Source: Karalla daura
Taxonomy: Eukaryota; Chordata; Actinopteri; Chaetodontiformes; Leiognathidae
Direction: 5' to 3'
Assembly: GCA_029224185.1 (NCBI GenBank)
Contig: CM055188.1
Coordinates: forward strand, 13,503,497-13,567,496
DNA: 64,000 nucleotides
Shown piece after piece: positions 34,860 to 47,560 of this stretch; positions within the stretch are counted from its first letter, which is position 1, and each line of letters begins with the position of its first letter. The notes beneath the pieces are model-generated. The model saw nothing but the letters and a program-made list of their open reading frames with translations. It was not told where the DNA came from and made no database searches. The translations under genes were made by a program, and so were the position numbers.

Positions 34860-35650
34860 AAACAGAGAGGCATTAAAGACCAAACTTTGAGAAGTTGCTC
34901 GGGAAGGGGGAGGAGTGAATTAAAGAGATTAGACAGAGTGACAGCACAGCCTGCATGTGTTCTGATAAAAGTGAGAGGGAGACGATGTAGGAGGGAAAGC
35001 AAGTGAGAGAAAAAGAGAGAGATATAGAGAGCCCAGCAAGAGACCAATGAAGCCAGAAAGAGAAAGAAGATGCTGGAAGTGAGCAGAGTTAAAGAAAAAA
35101 AATCCCCAAAGAAGGAACATTAGATAAAGACACATAAAGAGAGGAAGATTGAGATGAAATGGAAGGAGGGAGTTTTTTTGCGAGGAAGGAAGAATGTGAT
35201 AGTGAACAAATCAAGACAAAAACGAAGAGATAAAGACACATAAAGGCGAGGGGAAGAGATGAAAATGAGTGGATCGGAGAGGAGATAGAGAGCAGGAGAC
35301 AGATATGTCAGGTAAAGCAGTAAAAAAGGGAGAACAAGGTGATGAGGGACAAGGAGAAGGATGCAAGAGAGATAAAGGAGAGACTGAGTGAGATGAAGAG
35401 GAAGCAGATGAAAATGAAATCAGAAAAAGAGGAGGAGAGAGAGGAGGGAATTGTGCTGTGAAGTGACACACACACATCTTCCCTAATATAAAGATAAAAA
35501 AGAGACGATGTAGGAGGAATCAGGGTGGAGCTGGGAGGAAAAACATTGCTCATAGGGATGAGATTAGGTGAGCAACACAGAGAGACTGAAAAAAGAAGAG
35601 GAGAAGGAGAGAAATAAAGAAGCAAGCAGACCCTGATCAGTAGATCCATC
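34860..35650. repeat. Long purine-rich tract with direct repeats
   Basis: Nearly 800 bases with a strong A/G excess on the plus strand, made of varied GAGA/GGAA words with no fixed unit. Two exact direct repeats show local duplication: GATAAAGACACATAAAG at 35123-35139 and 35229-35245, and GAGACGATGTAGGAGG at 34979-34994 and 35502-35517. The minus-strand Ser/Phe/Leu/Pro frames are artefacts of the composition. Confidence 0.85.
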
Positions 35651-35908
35651 AGGGATCAGCTAAGGTTTAAAAAGTCCTCTTGTGACCAAGAAGACCTGAG
35701 AAGTGAGCTGAAGTAACAATCATTTGTTTAAATCCATTGTCTCGTTCATACTACAGGTTACAAAGGATAATTATGACACGATGGCCACGTCACATGCAGC
35801 AAGTCTACAAATGAAATGTGGAGGACATGTTCATTTCAGATAGAAGCATGTCAGATGAAGTTTTTCTAACATGAAAACCTTCAGTTTTGATTTAACCAAG
35901 TGCATTTA

Positions 35909-36478
35909 TGGTTGGACTCCACCGTGGCTGCCCCTTGTCATCGCTTGTGTTCATAACTTTTATGGACAGAATCTCTAGGTGCAGCCAAGTGGCGGACAGT
36001 GTCACGCTTTACTATTCCAACTTCCCTTTTTGCAGATGACATGGTCCTACTGACCTCGTCGAAATGTTTGCAGCCGATGTGAAGTGACTGGGATGAAAAA
36101 CAGCACCTCTAAATCTGAAGTCAAGGCTCTCAGTGATGCAGTGATGCAGGTGTTTGGTATGTGGTACGTGGTGGTAAAGAGAGAAATGAGCAACGAGGTG
36201 AAGCTCTCTGTTAACCGCTCTATGCTTTAACTCTCACCTGTGGTCATGAGTTGAGGGCAAAAACTTCAAGAATAGGATAGCGAGTACGGCCTTAAGAGCT
36301 AGGGGCTTTTAGATATAGGGTGGGGAACTAAGTCATCCCAGAGATACTAAAGGTAGAGCTGCTGCTCCTCCACTTCGAGTGGAGCCAGCTGCGAAGGTTC
36401 AGACTTGTGGTCAGGATGCTGCTCCTATGGAGGTGCTCCAGGCATGTCCATCTGGGAGGAGAGGCTGAAAACCTTTTC
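35909..36478 (+). mobile_element. Rex3-like LINE (RTE clade) fragment
   Basis: Diverged plus-strand copy of the RT-to-C-terminal part of a very abundant fish LINE. Blocks in order: ttcataacttttatggacag, tttgcagatgacatggtcct (the F-ADD catalytic block), aacagcacctctaaatctga, gtggtaaagagagaaatgag, ctcacctgtggtcatgagtt, and gctgctgctcctccacttcg. The catalytic block reads FADDMVL. It has an internal deletion between RT and the C-terminal part, plus several frameshifts. Followed by a short AAAC tail. The identity rests on text shared with 42390-43245, whose end matches the known Rex3 sequence around 'aaagggcag'. Confidence 0.82.
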
Positions 36479-36485
36479 ATTCATA

Positions 36486-36511
36486 ACAAACAAACAAACA
36501 AACAAACCAAA
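36486..36511. repeat. (AAAC)6 short tandem repeat
   Basis: Tetranucleotide run directly after the Rex3-like fragment; may mark its 3' boundary. Confidence 0.85.
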
Positions 36512-37556
36512 CCACTTAAAATCTGAATAAATTCAGCGATTAATTTTTGTTTTTCATGATCAAGGTAGAGGGGCAGCTACTACACAGACTCTTAAAATCC
36601 TATTTTTGGTGTAGGAACCCTATGGTTCCTTTCTGTATAGATCAGTTCCTTTCATGCTCACCTGGCAACCACACATTGGCTTTATGTGTAAAAGCATTTT
36701 TACACTGGACTCTATCAACATTTTCTGGACTGACTTATAACTACAGACAGAGCAATGAATGTACACATCCAGCCTTATGCGTGTGTCAGGGTACAAGCAA
36801 AGACAATTGCTAGTAGTACAGTTTACTGCACCTACCTGCTTTTTAAAGCTATGTTTTCAATAAGTAGTTATGATGCCATACATTTCTGGCTGAGAAGAAA
36901 CCATCAATATAAATATATAATATAAACAAGGACAAGATAAAAGCGTTTTTTCATTGTTGGTATCGTTTGTTAGTCATGAACAACATCCTGGCTCTTGCAT
37001 TTAGTCCTGCCCCATGGCATTTAAATGTTGATATTTCAACCATGTATTCAATAGAGTAGTGAAATGACGTCCCTTGAATCACTTTCTAAGTTGAAAACAT
37101 ACTCGGTGGAGAATATTCAGTGAACATGGTCCCAGCGGACAAAAACAAATTTGGTGTGTTTTCTGTGAATTCGTTCCGCCCGTCTTTGAATAGACTTGTT
37201 AATATTTCATCAATGTCTCTTTTCATCATGACGTGTCAATATGGCTCTGTTTCTTTCCCCCTTTCTTCACTTCCGAGTTAATGCTTCTGCTTCTCTCCTC
37301 TTCGTTCCTGTCCTTCACTTTGACCCTCTCATTCTCTCTCCTTCTTTACATTGAACGTCCTTTTATCTCTCCCTCTCCCTCTCTCTCTCTCTCCCCGGGC
37401 AGGATTCATGCTGTTTTAATCGAGCCCTTATTTCTTTCTTTCTGTCCTGCTGTAAACCATCCATTATCAACATTGTTCTCCCCCTCTCTCCCTGACTGGA
37501 CATCAATTATTCAGCAGGGGATCAGGCGGCCTACTTACCTAGGATTCACACACAAA
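36512..37556. other. Non-coding stretch, no gene seen
   Basis: AT-rich to 37230, then pyrimidine-rich (ctctccctctccctctctct) to 37500. The 179-codon frame at 37233-37772 is a product of that composition plus the CA array. No gene. Confidence 0.55.
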
Positions 37557-37560
37557 TGCG

Positions 37561-37600
<40 letters not shown>

Positions 37601-37604
37601 CACT
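37557..37604. repeat. CA microsatellite
   Basis: About 45 bases of CA with one CAAA interruption. Confidence 0.96.
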
Positions 37605-39789
37605 GGAAATGTGTACGCACCACTACGGGTTCAGAAAGAGGTAAGCGTGGATGACAAATATATGATTAATTGCACAAACATGACACATGAAGACATAATT
37701 ATTATTAGAAACGCAAACATTCATATTCAAACAAACAAGTACAGAAAGAAATCTTTCACAGATCATGCGTGAACTCATGCCAAGACACACATGAAACATA
37801 CAAATGAGAGTGCGTGCTGCCCTGTGCTGCTACTCACTGACGATCCATCCTTTATCTGGTGTGTTTTATTACTACTATTATCATTATTATTATTATTGCT
37901 GTTGTTCTTGTTGTTATTGTAGTAGATGTTGCTCTTGCAGTAAGTTTCCACCCTTTTTCCTCTTCTCTGGTGTTTTTGTAGTAACCCTCCATTCCCTCTG
38001 GCCTGCGCTTTCAGTCCAGGGTGTGCAGTGGTTTATGGGAAAGCTTAGGGCTGAGGCCTGCTGTAAATTTTGATACGGGGGAACTCTTGCTGGCAGAAAC
38101 CCTGTGTCTGACACCCAGTTTAATGGTCCAGCAGGCGCATCAACCTGCTGATCGATCCTAGTCATTCTTTCTGTGCTCCTCCTCCGTCCTTCTTTAATTC
38201 CATCACTCGTAAGTCATACTGGACTTAATGGTTTTAGGCCAATACCGTAGAGGAACCGAGCGACCTCTGAGATTTCTCCTTCTCTCCTGTCTTAGTGAGA
38301 CAGGATCAGTTTCTGTCTGTCTCTTCTCTTATTTATTTGTCCTTCTTCTTCTCTGTCCTCTTTTTTTCTGCACTTTGTCCTCATTGCACAAGAAACCCAA
38401 CACATGCGCCAAAGAGATTGGTTTGGATTGATCAGCAGGTCCTCGGGGTACTAAGTACATATCGTTTACTCCTGTGATCAAACCTTGACTGTTTTCTCTC
38501 CAGTTGTAGACAGAAGGAGGTTGTCCTGCTTCACCATGAGATCAGGCGCCTGGTGTAAACTTGTTATGTTGTTGTCTAATCCAGTTTTTTGTAAGCCAAG
38601 TTCTCCTCATCATATAGTTGCTGCATTGTGCTATCCACCTTCAACTGCCCTCCTCAACCTCCGCCACGGGCAAGGCTTCCAGTTCCAGTTTCTTTACTTC
38701 TGCCAGCTGAGTGTGCAGGGTGGACGCCTGCTTCTTCATATTCCTTCTGCCCAGAGGAAGATCAGGGAGTTGGAAGCTCAGAGGAAGAAATAGACTGATA
38801 GGCACTGCAGGGAAGAATCGAGGGCTCTGAAGACTAAGCACGAGGACACCTATGACTCAGGAGTTACAGTCAGGACCACAAATCAGACCACTTACCCACC
38901 TTAAAAAGACTGTTGAGGAAGATAATCAGGTCTTAAAGCAGCTCTAAGCCAACGTGAGACGTAGATATCAGACATTTTAGGAACTCAGAAAAGTCTTCAG
39001 GCAATTACATACTTCCTGCACTTATGTGGCCCCTGTTGCTCAAATATCTTACTCTTTAGAGGAGGCTCAATTGTTCATCTGTTTGGCCTCTCCTACATCC
39101 TGTGCTAGATACTGGGCTTATGCCACAGTCATCTTCTACTTCTACCTGCTCCATGTGTGCTTATTTATCTTATTCTTCCCATCTTCATCCTAAGCTTTCA
39201 CCTCAGTTGCTGTTCTCTGTTTAATCACCCAAACTGTCCAAAGAAAGCAACCACATTACTTAAATCCCCCACTGACATCTGATGTCAGATGGAAAACTTG
39301 CATATTCTCTCTGCTTGCTGGCTCCCTCACTATTGCCAATGCCCACTCTGCACCCTCCATCTGTCTCTCCCTCTCTCCCTGGTCTTCTCCACAATTGTTT
39401 CCTACTCTACGTTATCAGCCCCTCTTTCTGTCTTTGTCCCTCTCCGCCCCCTTTCTTTCCAGTAAAGGGGAACATTCCAGCCAAGGCAGAGGTGACGCCG
39501 GCCTCGTGTTTAAAGGCCACTTCAACAAAGAGATGCCATTGTTGAAGTTTCCAGTAGCATTGCAGCTGCTGAAATGCAGAAGCCAATAAAAGCCAAGTGG
39601 GCAAAACAGAACTGTGACTGATGCATAGTGGAGTTTTTGTGCAGAAACTGGAAGTAAAATGGTGAGGGCGTTTTTGCGTTTTTAGCATTTTTTTTTTTTG
39701 TAATTTGTAGGCAAAAAAAGCAAACTAGAAAAAAGAAAAGAAAAACATCATTTTTAACCCTTTAAAAGTTAGAGTGAATGTACGGAGCA
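37605..39789. other. Non-coding stretch, no gene recognised
   Basis: Degenerate TTA/TTG triplets at 37865-37925. 38500-39000 has a patchwork of short open segments (for example around 38740-38790, rich in Arg/Glu/Lys) interrupted by stops; it could be a decayed retroelement or pseudogene, but I cannot identify it. 39475-39600 is a balanced, conserved-element-like block. T-run at 39689-39700. Confidence 0.45.
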
Positions 39790-39970
39790 AACGTCCACCC
39801 ATCCATCCATGATCTTGAAAGATGTTCAGGGTTGCCTGGGGTGTCGGCTGTCTCTAGAGCACATAGGAGGGGTTGAAGGCCATTGTATACACCCTGAGCA
39901 GGTCGCACACTATTCATTCTCACACCTGTAGGGCAATTAGGATCTCCAGTTGAGCTTAACACATGCATTT
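39790..39970 (-). mobile_element. Teleost interspersed repeat, copy 6
   Basis: Plus-strand text 'ccatccatccatgatcttg' (the complement of a GATG-type tail), 'tgttcagggttgcctggggt', 'tacaccctgagcaggtcgca' and 'cacacctgtagggcaattag' is the complement of the 3' half of the family seen in copies 1-5. It preserves the 3' tail, which the other copies lack. Confidence 0.78.
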
Positions 39971-40290
39971 AAATAGAATAGATATAGATATATGGAATAA
40001 TCAGAAAGCCACAAACTCCTAACTAAAAACTTGAATCTTTCATGTTTTCATCTTAATGACAGGTAAAATGGCATTCTACTTTTTACCATGCTTGTGTGTG
40101 TGTGTGCGTGAGTGTGTATGTGTGTGTGGTTGAGAGTGAGAGAGGAAGAGACAGGTGCTGGTGGGTTTGTGTAGGTGCTGTTTGTTTTGGGATTAATGAT
40201 TACCCATATAAATTACAGACATCTGTTTAGAGGTGTCATTGCTTAAGTATGCAGCCTCACGCTTCTGTGCAAGATAGAGAGAGAGAAAAA
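39971..40290. other. Non-coding stretch with short GT tract
   Basis: Imperfect GT at about 40093-40130, GA-rich near 40275. No gene. Confidence 0.6.
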
Positions 40291-40314
40291 GTGTGTGTGT
40301 GTGTGTGTGTGTGT
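40291..40314. repeat. (GT)12 microsatellite
   Basis: Perfect 24-base array. Confidence 0.97.
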
Positions 40315-40433
40315 CTGCGTGTGGAGTCAAGGGAGGCCATAATGACCTCATTTCCTGCTGAAATATATGCACGGCCAGAGCCACCACATAAACTTCCAAA
40401 TAAACCTTCTAAACTACGGCCTGATGCCTTGAA

Positions 40434-40435
<2 letters not shown>

Positions 40436-40483
<48 letters not shown>

Positions 40484-40514
40484 TCACACACACACACACA
40501 TTCACACACACACT
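40436..40514. repeat. CA microsatellite with interruptions
   Basis: CA array with CAAA, CTCA and TTCA interruptions. Further scattered CA tracts extend to about 40690. Confidence 0.95.
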
Positions 40515-40690
40515 AACACCAAAACAGGGGAGTATGCAAACATAATTTACACCATTAGAGAAATACACACAAACACACACATATACACTGTGTATGGAAA
40601 TATTTCAGATGGTTTTGCATTGGGGCAGATGCATGAAATATTAGTGAAGAGCACACACATTCACAAACACACACCTACACACACACGCAA

Positions 40691-42187
40691 ACTCACAGCT
40701 GTTGTCCTCACAGTCCTGTCAGTAAATGAAGTGATAAAGCTGACGCTGGAGACAGCTTGATAGAAGTCGTCTTAGTGCCACACAGACTCTTAAAATTTAA
40801 CAGGACGTTAGTGGAGGAGTCGCCGGCTGCTCTGTGAATGTGTCCGTCTTCATCTCCTCCTCCTCGCCTGTGTCAGATTCCTCACTGAGAGTCACTCATA
40901 AACTTTATAAGACAACTGTGTCGCCTCAGCCTGATCTTTTCACTTTGTCTTTTTTCTCTTTTTTTTACCCCCAGTATTACCTCGCCTCTACTATCCTGGC
41001 CTTTTTTGGTTTTCCACTCAGCAAAATTGGTACTTGGAAAGATAGCACTGTGTACGATTTCTCATAAACACGTGCCTAAAGTCCATATTATGCAAAGTGG
41101 GTGTAAAGAGAAGCCAGGCAACAGCTGATTATACTGATGATGAGTGGATACTACCTTGCACAATGAAATGCAATCAAAGTAGAGCAGAGTAAAATAGAGG
41201 TGAGGCAATATTGTCTGGTGGAAAAAGAGACATTTGTTCCATTATCACAGATCCTGGAGCTATTTCAGTATGTCTATTACAGAATATTGTCCATAATAAG
41301 AGTCATGTCTTGTGTTCTGTCCTGTACAAACACATGCATTACAAAAGTAGCATGCAGAGCCACAGAAAGTCACAGCACGGTGACTAAAGCACTTTTTACC
41401 ACTATGACAGCACAAGCAGTAAAAATAATACATCAGCCAAAGTACTTCAATAAAGGAAACATGCCTCAGTAAAACTACAGCTAGAGTTGGCCTCTTGTAC
41501 TAACAGCTGCTCTACGACATTTCCTGGTACTATTGGTGTAGTTATTATATGGTTTTACAATTGTCTGATGTGATGTGGATGTGGATATGACTTCCAATAG
41601 GAAATAAACCTCCCCTGAAAACCATTGTGTACTTCAAATCAACTCTTTACCCAATTATCCGACAAACAAAGCAGAGCTGAGGAGTGTTAAGTTTATCTCA
41701 TGCTACCACTTGGGGCTGCTGGAGTGTTGAGCTTAAAGTTTAAGCTAGCAAAACCTAAGATTCGAGCTCTCAAACCTGATATGTTCACACTGAAGTGCTC
41801 AGCATGTTGCGGAGCAGCAATTCATTCAGTTCTGGTAAGCAACAAGTGCATCTGTGAATGTTTATCTGTGTGTGTGCGTGTGTGTGCCTGTGTCTGTGTG
41901 TGTACATGTGCATAATGACATGATGGACACAGGTGAACTTCCCAACTTTGTATTTGTTTCATTGCCGGATTAAAGTTTATGCTGCATATCCATCACTGTG
42001 AACTTAATTAATGAGTTCTTGCCCTTGGTCCTTTTTGTCAGCGTCCTTGAGACGCCAACTACCTGCACCACACCACATTGTGCCGTCTCAAAGTCACAGT
42101 GTTAATTATTAAGTGTGACTTTCATAACTGCAAAGACAAAGAGTATGAAAGAAAACCATCCTCATTCACTCAGATGGAGACTATATT
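40691..42187. other. Non-coding stretch, no gene seen
   Basis: AT-rich unique sequence; imperfect GT at about 41866-41912. No gene or recognised repeat. Confidence 0.55.
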
Positions 42188-42365
42188 AGGGCTGCAACAA
42201 ATGATCTCTCAATTATTTATTTCATCAATTTATTAATGGTTTGGTTCATTAAACAGTGAAAATGTCAGACTGTCTGATATAAAAGCCTCAGATACCTTGT
42301 TCTAAAATATAAATATATTGAATTTGCTGTTATAGAGGATTAAACAGAGAGATTTCAATTGTTTT
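42188..42365 (+). mobile_element. DNA-transposon-like repeat (GGGCTGCAAC terminus)
   Basis: Starts GGGCTGCAACAAATGATCTC, then has the family's internal blocks (tttatttcatcaatttatta, tatagaggattaaacagaga). Same family as the minus-strand end at 11040-11129. It abuts the Rex3-like fragment to its right, so one probably inserted beside or into the other. No coding frame. Confidence 0.68.
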
Positions 42366-42389
42366 TGTGATTTTCTTGTCTCGTCATCC

Positions 42390-43245
42390 TCTGCATATTT
42401 CAACACAAGGTTATGGGGGCAGCGGTCTCACAGGAGATGCCCAGACACCTCTCTCAATGGTCACCACCACAAACTCCTCTCAGACACTCACAAAGCGTTC
42501 CGAAGCCAGATATAATCCCTCCAGTGTGTCAGGGGTCTGCCCCAGCTCTCCTCTGAGATGCTCATGCCTGGAATATGTCCCCAGGGAGCTGTTCAGGAGA
42601 CATCATGGCAGAATGCCCAAATCACATCAGCTGGCTCCTGTAAATATGGAGGAGCAGTGGCTCTACTTCTAGCCTTTCTAGGAGCCTAAGACTAACTAAG
42701 GAGAACACTAATTTCAGCTGCTCGTACTTGTAATATTATATTAGTGGATACACAGAACCCATGAGCATAGGTCATGGTCGGAACCAAGATAGACTTGCAC
42801 ATCAAGAGGATTGCCTCATAGCTCAACTCTCTTTTCGCCACCACAGAGTGGTACAGCATTCATATTACTGCAGAATATTATACATTATATCACGCTCCTA
42901 AACATATTTAAACCTCTCCTCTGGAGGCAGGTACTCTTGCATTGAAGAACCTCGACCTGAGACTTGGAGATGCTGATTCTCATCACTGCCACTTGTGCTT
43001 GACTACAAACTGTCCAAGTGCAGGCTGGAGGCCACTGTTTAATGAGGCCAGGAGGACTACATCACCTCCAAAACACAAACCTGACACCTTCTGACACTTG
43101 ACTATGACTAGAAACTCAGTCCATCAAAATTATGAATAGAAGTGGTGGCAAAGGGCAGACTTGGTGAAGTCCAACCACAACTGGAAACAGGCAAGACTCA
43201 CTGCTGGCAGTGTGGAGCCAAAGGAAACTCTAAGTGAGTCAAGTC
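42390..43245 (-). mobile_element. Rex3-like LINE (RTE clade) fragment, minus strand
   Basis: Longer and better-ordered copy than that at 35.9 kb. Plus-strand text in order: cttatgggggcagcggtctc-type block (near 42410), ggctcctgtaaatatggagg, cagctgctcgtacttgtaat, catgagcataggtcatggtc, gtggtacagcattcatatta, tgctgattctcatcactgcc, and at its right end 'aaagggcagacttggtgaag' (43150-43169). This last corresponds to the conserved Rex3 RT segment often used as a PCR target in fish. Multiple stops; inactive. Confidence 0.87.
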
Positions 43246-43290
43246 CATATATAGAGATATAGATATATATATATAGAGAGAGAGATATAC
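43246..43290. repeat. AT/GA-rich simple repeat
   Basis: Alternating ATAT and GAGA units (atagatatatatatatagag), about 45 bases. Confidence 0.9.
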
Positions 43291-45280
43291 TGTTTACGAG
43301 GTACATATACATCAGTATAAAGGTGCTCCAGTGTCCATGACAACGAAAAAAACCTGCTCATATCAAAGCTGATAATCAAAGATGCATTAAAAAAGGACGT
43401 ATCTGCTTAACAATAGGGACAATATTATGGATAGTACAAATGATGATGGCATTAGTTGATATTGGAATATTACACGGTTGTTTAGGTAATGATCACTCGG
43501 ACAGAATTACCACACAACACCGAGGAGACGTCGAGTGTTTGAAACTCTGCACAACAGGACTTCTGTCTGGAAAATTAAACATTATTTTGCTCACTCTGAA
43601 ATTCTAAGATCCTTATAACTCATTTAACATCAAAGCGCACTGAAAATGACCCCAGATGGGGTGTTCTCCAGAGCACACATCAAAGATTAGTAATAATTAA
43701 ACCCTCTCCAGAGCAAACAGTGTTTTCAGTTTCCAGTGTGAAAGCGCGTTTGGTGCGTTGTCTGATTCTGCGAGGCTGTGATGAAAACAAGACACAGAGA
43801 GTCTGAAACTAGAGTGTCACACAGCTGGAAGTCGGTCTCTTCATCACATGTTGTTGTGTTTCAAACTGATAAACAAATTATTTACAGCTGCTTTATAATG
43901 ATGACTGCTGCCATCCTAAGCCCAACAGGACAGTCTTCTAAAGGCCTAAAGGACCAGAGTCGTGATTTTACACAAGGTGAGGTCACAAGAGCAAAGTTTT
44001 AGTAGTTGTTTTCAATGTGTACCATGTAGATAGATAGATAGATAGTTGTATATGTCATTTATTGTGAGGTAAAATAGTGAAATTTATCACCACAGACCCT
44101 GAAATAAAATCACCGGCAAGATTTCAGCATCTTCACTAGATGCACTACTGCTTGTGCTGATGTTTGGTGTCTTAAACTACAGACACTTATTGGGTTTATT
44201 GATATAAAACCTTTATGTTGTACCTTGGCAGGAGTCCTCACCCCTTGCTGAGAGCTATTTGGAGATCTGCCACACCCCCTGCAGACATGCAACTGCTCTT
44301 TGCAATAAAGATTCAAATCCTGAGTCAAATGTTTTTTGGGTTTCTTTTATGGTTATTGGATTCTTGTCGTTCTGGCAAGAGGAGCACATGCTCCGTGTTC
44401 GTCTGCCAGCAAATCAAGCTCCTCAGAATAAAATTCAGTGTGACAATAGACAGAGAGTGGTGGGTGATTATTGATGCGTAGGGTAGGTAAGTAGAATACT
44501 AAGGAATAGCACAATAAAATACATTGCAATTCCAAATCCTCCTTAACTTTGAAGTTGCTTTTTGTGTATGAAGGTAAGACTTACAGTAAAACAAAAGGAC
44601 ATCACAAATTGGATTTCTGCTCTGGAAAGTTGCTGCCATGAAAGCAAGATTTTGCTAATGAAGACACGAGAATGACAACGGTTTCTTGACAGACACCTTG
44701 TTAACAAAGACCCAAAATCAGACAAACAGCAACAACTTTGGATCAAATATCTCTGTACACCTGACTCCTTGTTATGTCGATGTCCACTCTAATGCACAAA
44801 GTACATTTAACCACAAATAAATAATGTAACTGTCAGTTTAGACTCATAGCATATATCAGATTTTAATGCTGTACTGTGAGCTTTGCTTTACGGATGTGAA
44901 CGGTGCAATACACTAAAGTAAAATTAAAGATAAATGAAAACCCACAATGAATGGCCTCCACACTGGTCAGTCAGTTTCTCGAGAAAACAACATCAAAACC
45001 GATGGGTGGTCAACAAATGCAGAAAATGTTGTTTACTGAACAACAGAGGACTTTGGCATAACTCTGAATTGGATCCGAGAGCAGTTGGGCTTTGACAAAG
45101 GAGACACCTCTAGGACACAGTTATTTTTCAGTTACGCATATTTTATCGTGACCAAATGTGAAAAGAAGCAAAAATGTTTTTTTCTAACATCTCTACGCAT
45201 AATCCCACCCTGAACTGTCAGGGGTTCCTTACCTGACTGGTCTGGCTATCACACAAAAATGCTGCATCCAGGTTGAATCA
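43291..45280. other. Non-coding stretch with short TAGA repeat
   Basis: (TAGA)5 at 44027-44046. 44050-44340 has an AATAAAGATTC context reminiscent of an LTR polyadenylation region, not strong enough to annotate. No gene. Confidence 0.5.
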
Positions 45281-46170
45281 CACTAGATCACTGCTAAATG
45301 CGCACACAGATCTTTCTCTTTTCCAAACGCTCCTTACACTTCTTTGAAAACAAGGATTCTGTATTGATCTGGGATAAATCATACACAGGCCTCGGGCTGC
45401 GTGTTTGCCAGACCCTCCTGATATGAGGTAAAACCACGAAGCAGGCAGATCACAGACGGATTCATCAACAAACCAGGAGCGTGTGGGGGAATCGATTTCA
45501 AATAAATCATACATCAAACGCCGTGAAAGTGGTTTGAGAGTACACAGATTTCTTTGGATGGTACAAATGAGAAGTGAGGGAAAAGAGACGGAGTGAGAGA
45601 CCACGCACAAATCAGAGAGATTTACGTTTACGACGGGGCTCTATAGAGAGGTGTGATCGTTACAGATGAGGAGGAGCAGGAAGGCAACGGGGGAAGAGGA
45701 ACGACCAAGTGTTGTAGCTCGGCGGCTGAATGCAGATTTCAAAGTCACTCTACACCCACAGTCAATTTCCCTCCTTGTCTCCTTGAATTGCCTTCAACAA
45801 GGCAGCAGACGGACAAACAAGACAGAAAGGCCCCGGTGCAGAAAATTATAGCAAACAGCAACAAATCAAATATTCATTTCACACCTCTGCTCTAATTCCA
45901 GACACATTACAATCAATAGACAGGCAACCTGCAACCTGGGCACTGCACAGTGCCCTATGCAGCTATGCGCTGCAGACAAGCAGAATATTCGGGAATAATA
46001 ATATACGTGAATATGTATAATGAGAGAGCAATTATCAGAGCTCAATCACAACAGAGTGGTAGAGACACTGGAGTGAGATTGTGATGTCGGGACAAATTTA
46101 CGCGAGTTGGATTAGACGTGAGGACGACGGCAAAGACACAAACAACAACTCCATGGAAGGCAAACACTGC
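45281..46170. other. Non-coding stretch, conserved-element-like near 45.75-46.07 kb
   Basis: 45281-45610 holds a 110-codon minus frame with no domain. 45750-46070 has AT-rich homeobox-type words (cagacacattacaatcaata, gagagcaattatcagagctc) and no simple repeats. No gene recognised. Confidence 0.4.
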
Positions 46171-46600
46171 GCTGTTTGCAGTCGAGTCTTTTTGTAAAAG
46201 AGCAGAAGAGGAGGTAAAATGCACAGTGCTGAGGACAGAGGCCAGATAAAGATGGGTGAGCACAGTGGGGGAGGAGGGGTGGAGACAGCAGAGGGCAGGT
46301 GTAAAATACTGCCATTCCTTCTGCTGCGTGTGGTGGGAAAGGATAGCTGCGGTAAGGGAGAGAGACAATTTGATGGATAGACAAATTGAGGAGCGAATGG
46401 ATTTGTGCAGGGAGGAGAGTGAGGAGGGAGCGGAGGAAAGGTGAAGCTAGGTGAGAGGAAGGGGAGGAGGGGAAGGAGGAGGAGGAGGAGAGGCAAGATT
46501 AGCAAAGACAGCACAGATGAGATATATGAGGGAAGGAGCTGAAGGAGAGGATCTGGTGCTGGTGGGGAGGATAAATACTGTGTGGACAGAAGTCTGTGGC
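46171..46600. repeat. Purine-rich tract with AGG repeats
   Basis: A/G-biased plus strand with an imperfect AGG array at about 46457-46494 (gaggaaggggaggagg and similar). Source of the minus-strand Pro/Leu/Ser frames here. Confidence 0.75.
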
Positions 46601-47560
46601 TTCAGTGCAACTTTAAGAAGTTGTGGAGAATGACATATAAACACAATGGACTTAAGAGGAATAAGATTATATTGTGGGAGGAGATGTTAACATATTAATG
46701 ATTAAAACTATTCTTATTTCTCATTACTTCATCCTGAAAAAGGTTATAATTGGAATAAACATTAATCACAGTAAGACATATAATTAGGTATCAGTCTTAC
46801 TGTAATCACAAATGTAAACACCCAATTTGCAATAAACGTACAGTGACAGCAGAAAGTTTGTAGCATTTTTCCACTTTTTGGGCATTTGCTGATTGTTTGA
46901 TGATGCATGTCCTTGGCCATGTTCCAAACAAAGTTTATTGTACTATGCTCTCAAGCATGCAAATGTAATTCTAAATGGAGTAATCTATAGGCTAAATAAA
47001 CATGGCAATCAAAATAGATGAGAGTCAACAACACGATGCTGCAACCAATCAACAATATCAAAAGACAAAAGATAAACTAAACATTAGAAACAGTTTGTTA
47101 TAAACTGTTTAATCCACTTAAACAAACAATGACTTATTACGGTTGTTGTACTGGTTTCCCTACTGGTGCTATCCCCAGTAGTGAACAGTGAGAGGTGACC
47201 GGAGAAGAGCAGTGGCAAGACTGCACAATCTGGTAAGATTGACAGCAATACCGAAAAGAGAAATCGGCATCGCATGTAGTGATGGATTAATGTATATAGA
47301 GAGAGAGATAGAGGTGGGAGGAAGGGGAAGTAGACAAGCATGCTGGGCAGAATGAAAACGGCTGGAACCACACTCACACAAACACACCTACTCAAGGAAG
47401 CATTCAAACCAGTGGTACTTACAAAAGAAAGAAGGAGGGCGCCGAAAATGACCTTTTAACTTGATTTCTACAGTCATACAGATGCCTGCCGAGTCATTGA
47501 AGGAAAGAGCAGCTTTTCAGAGGAGCAGCTTGAGATATCGGTGGGACGTCTGAGTTCGAT
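46601..47560. other. Non-coding stretch, no gene seen
   Basis: AT-rich to 47130, then mixed. The frames at 47084-47407 on the minus strand have no domain. Confidence 0.55.

Noticed and set aside
35211..35649. Ser/Leu/Phe/Pro-rich minus frames that look like secreted or membrane proteins
   Set aside because: Explained by the pyrimidine strand of the purine-rich tract; overlapping frames look equally 'protein-like'.
38500..39000. Possible gag-like or pseudogene fragment (Arg/Glu/Lys-rich segments)
   Set aside because: Frequent stops and no motif that fixes a family or strand.
44050..44340. Possible solo LTR (AATAAAGATTC near a pyrimidine-rich stretch)
   Set aside because: No TG...CA termini, duplication or second LTR visible.
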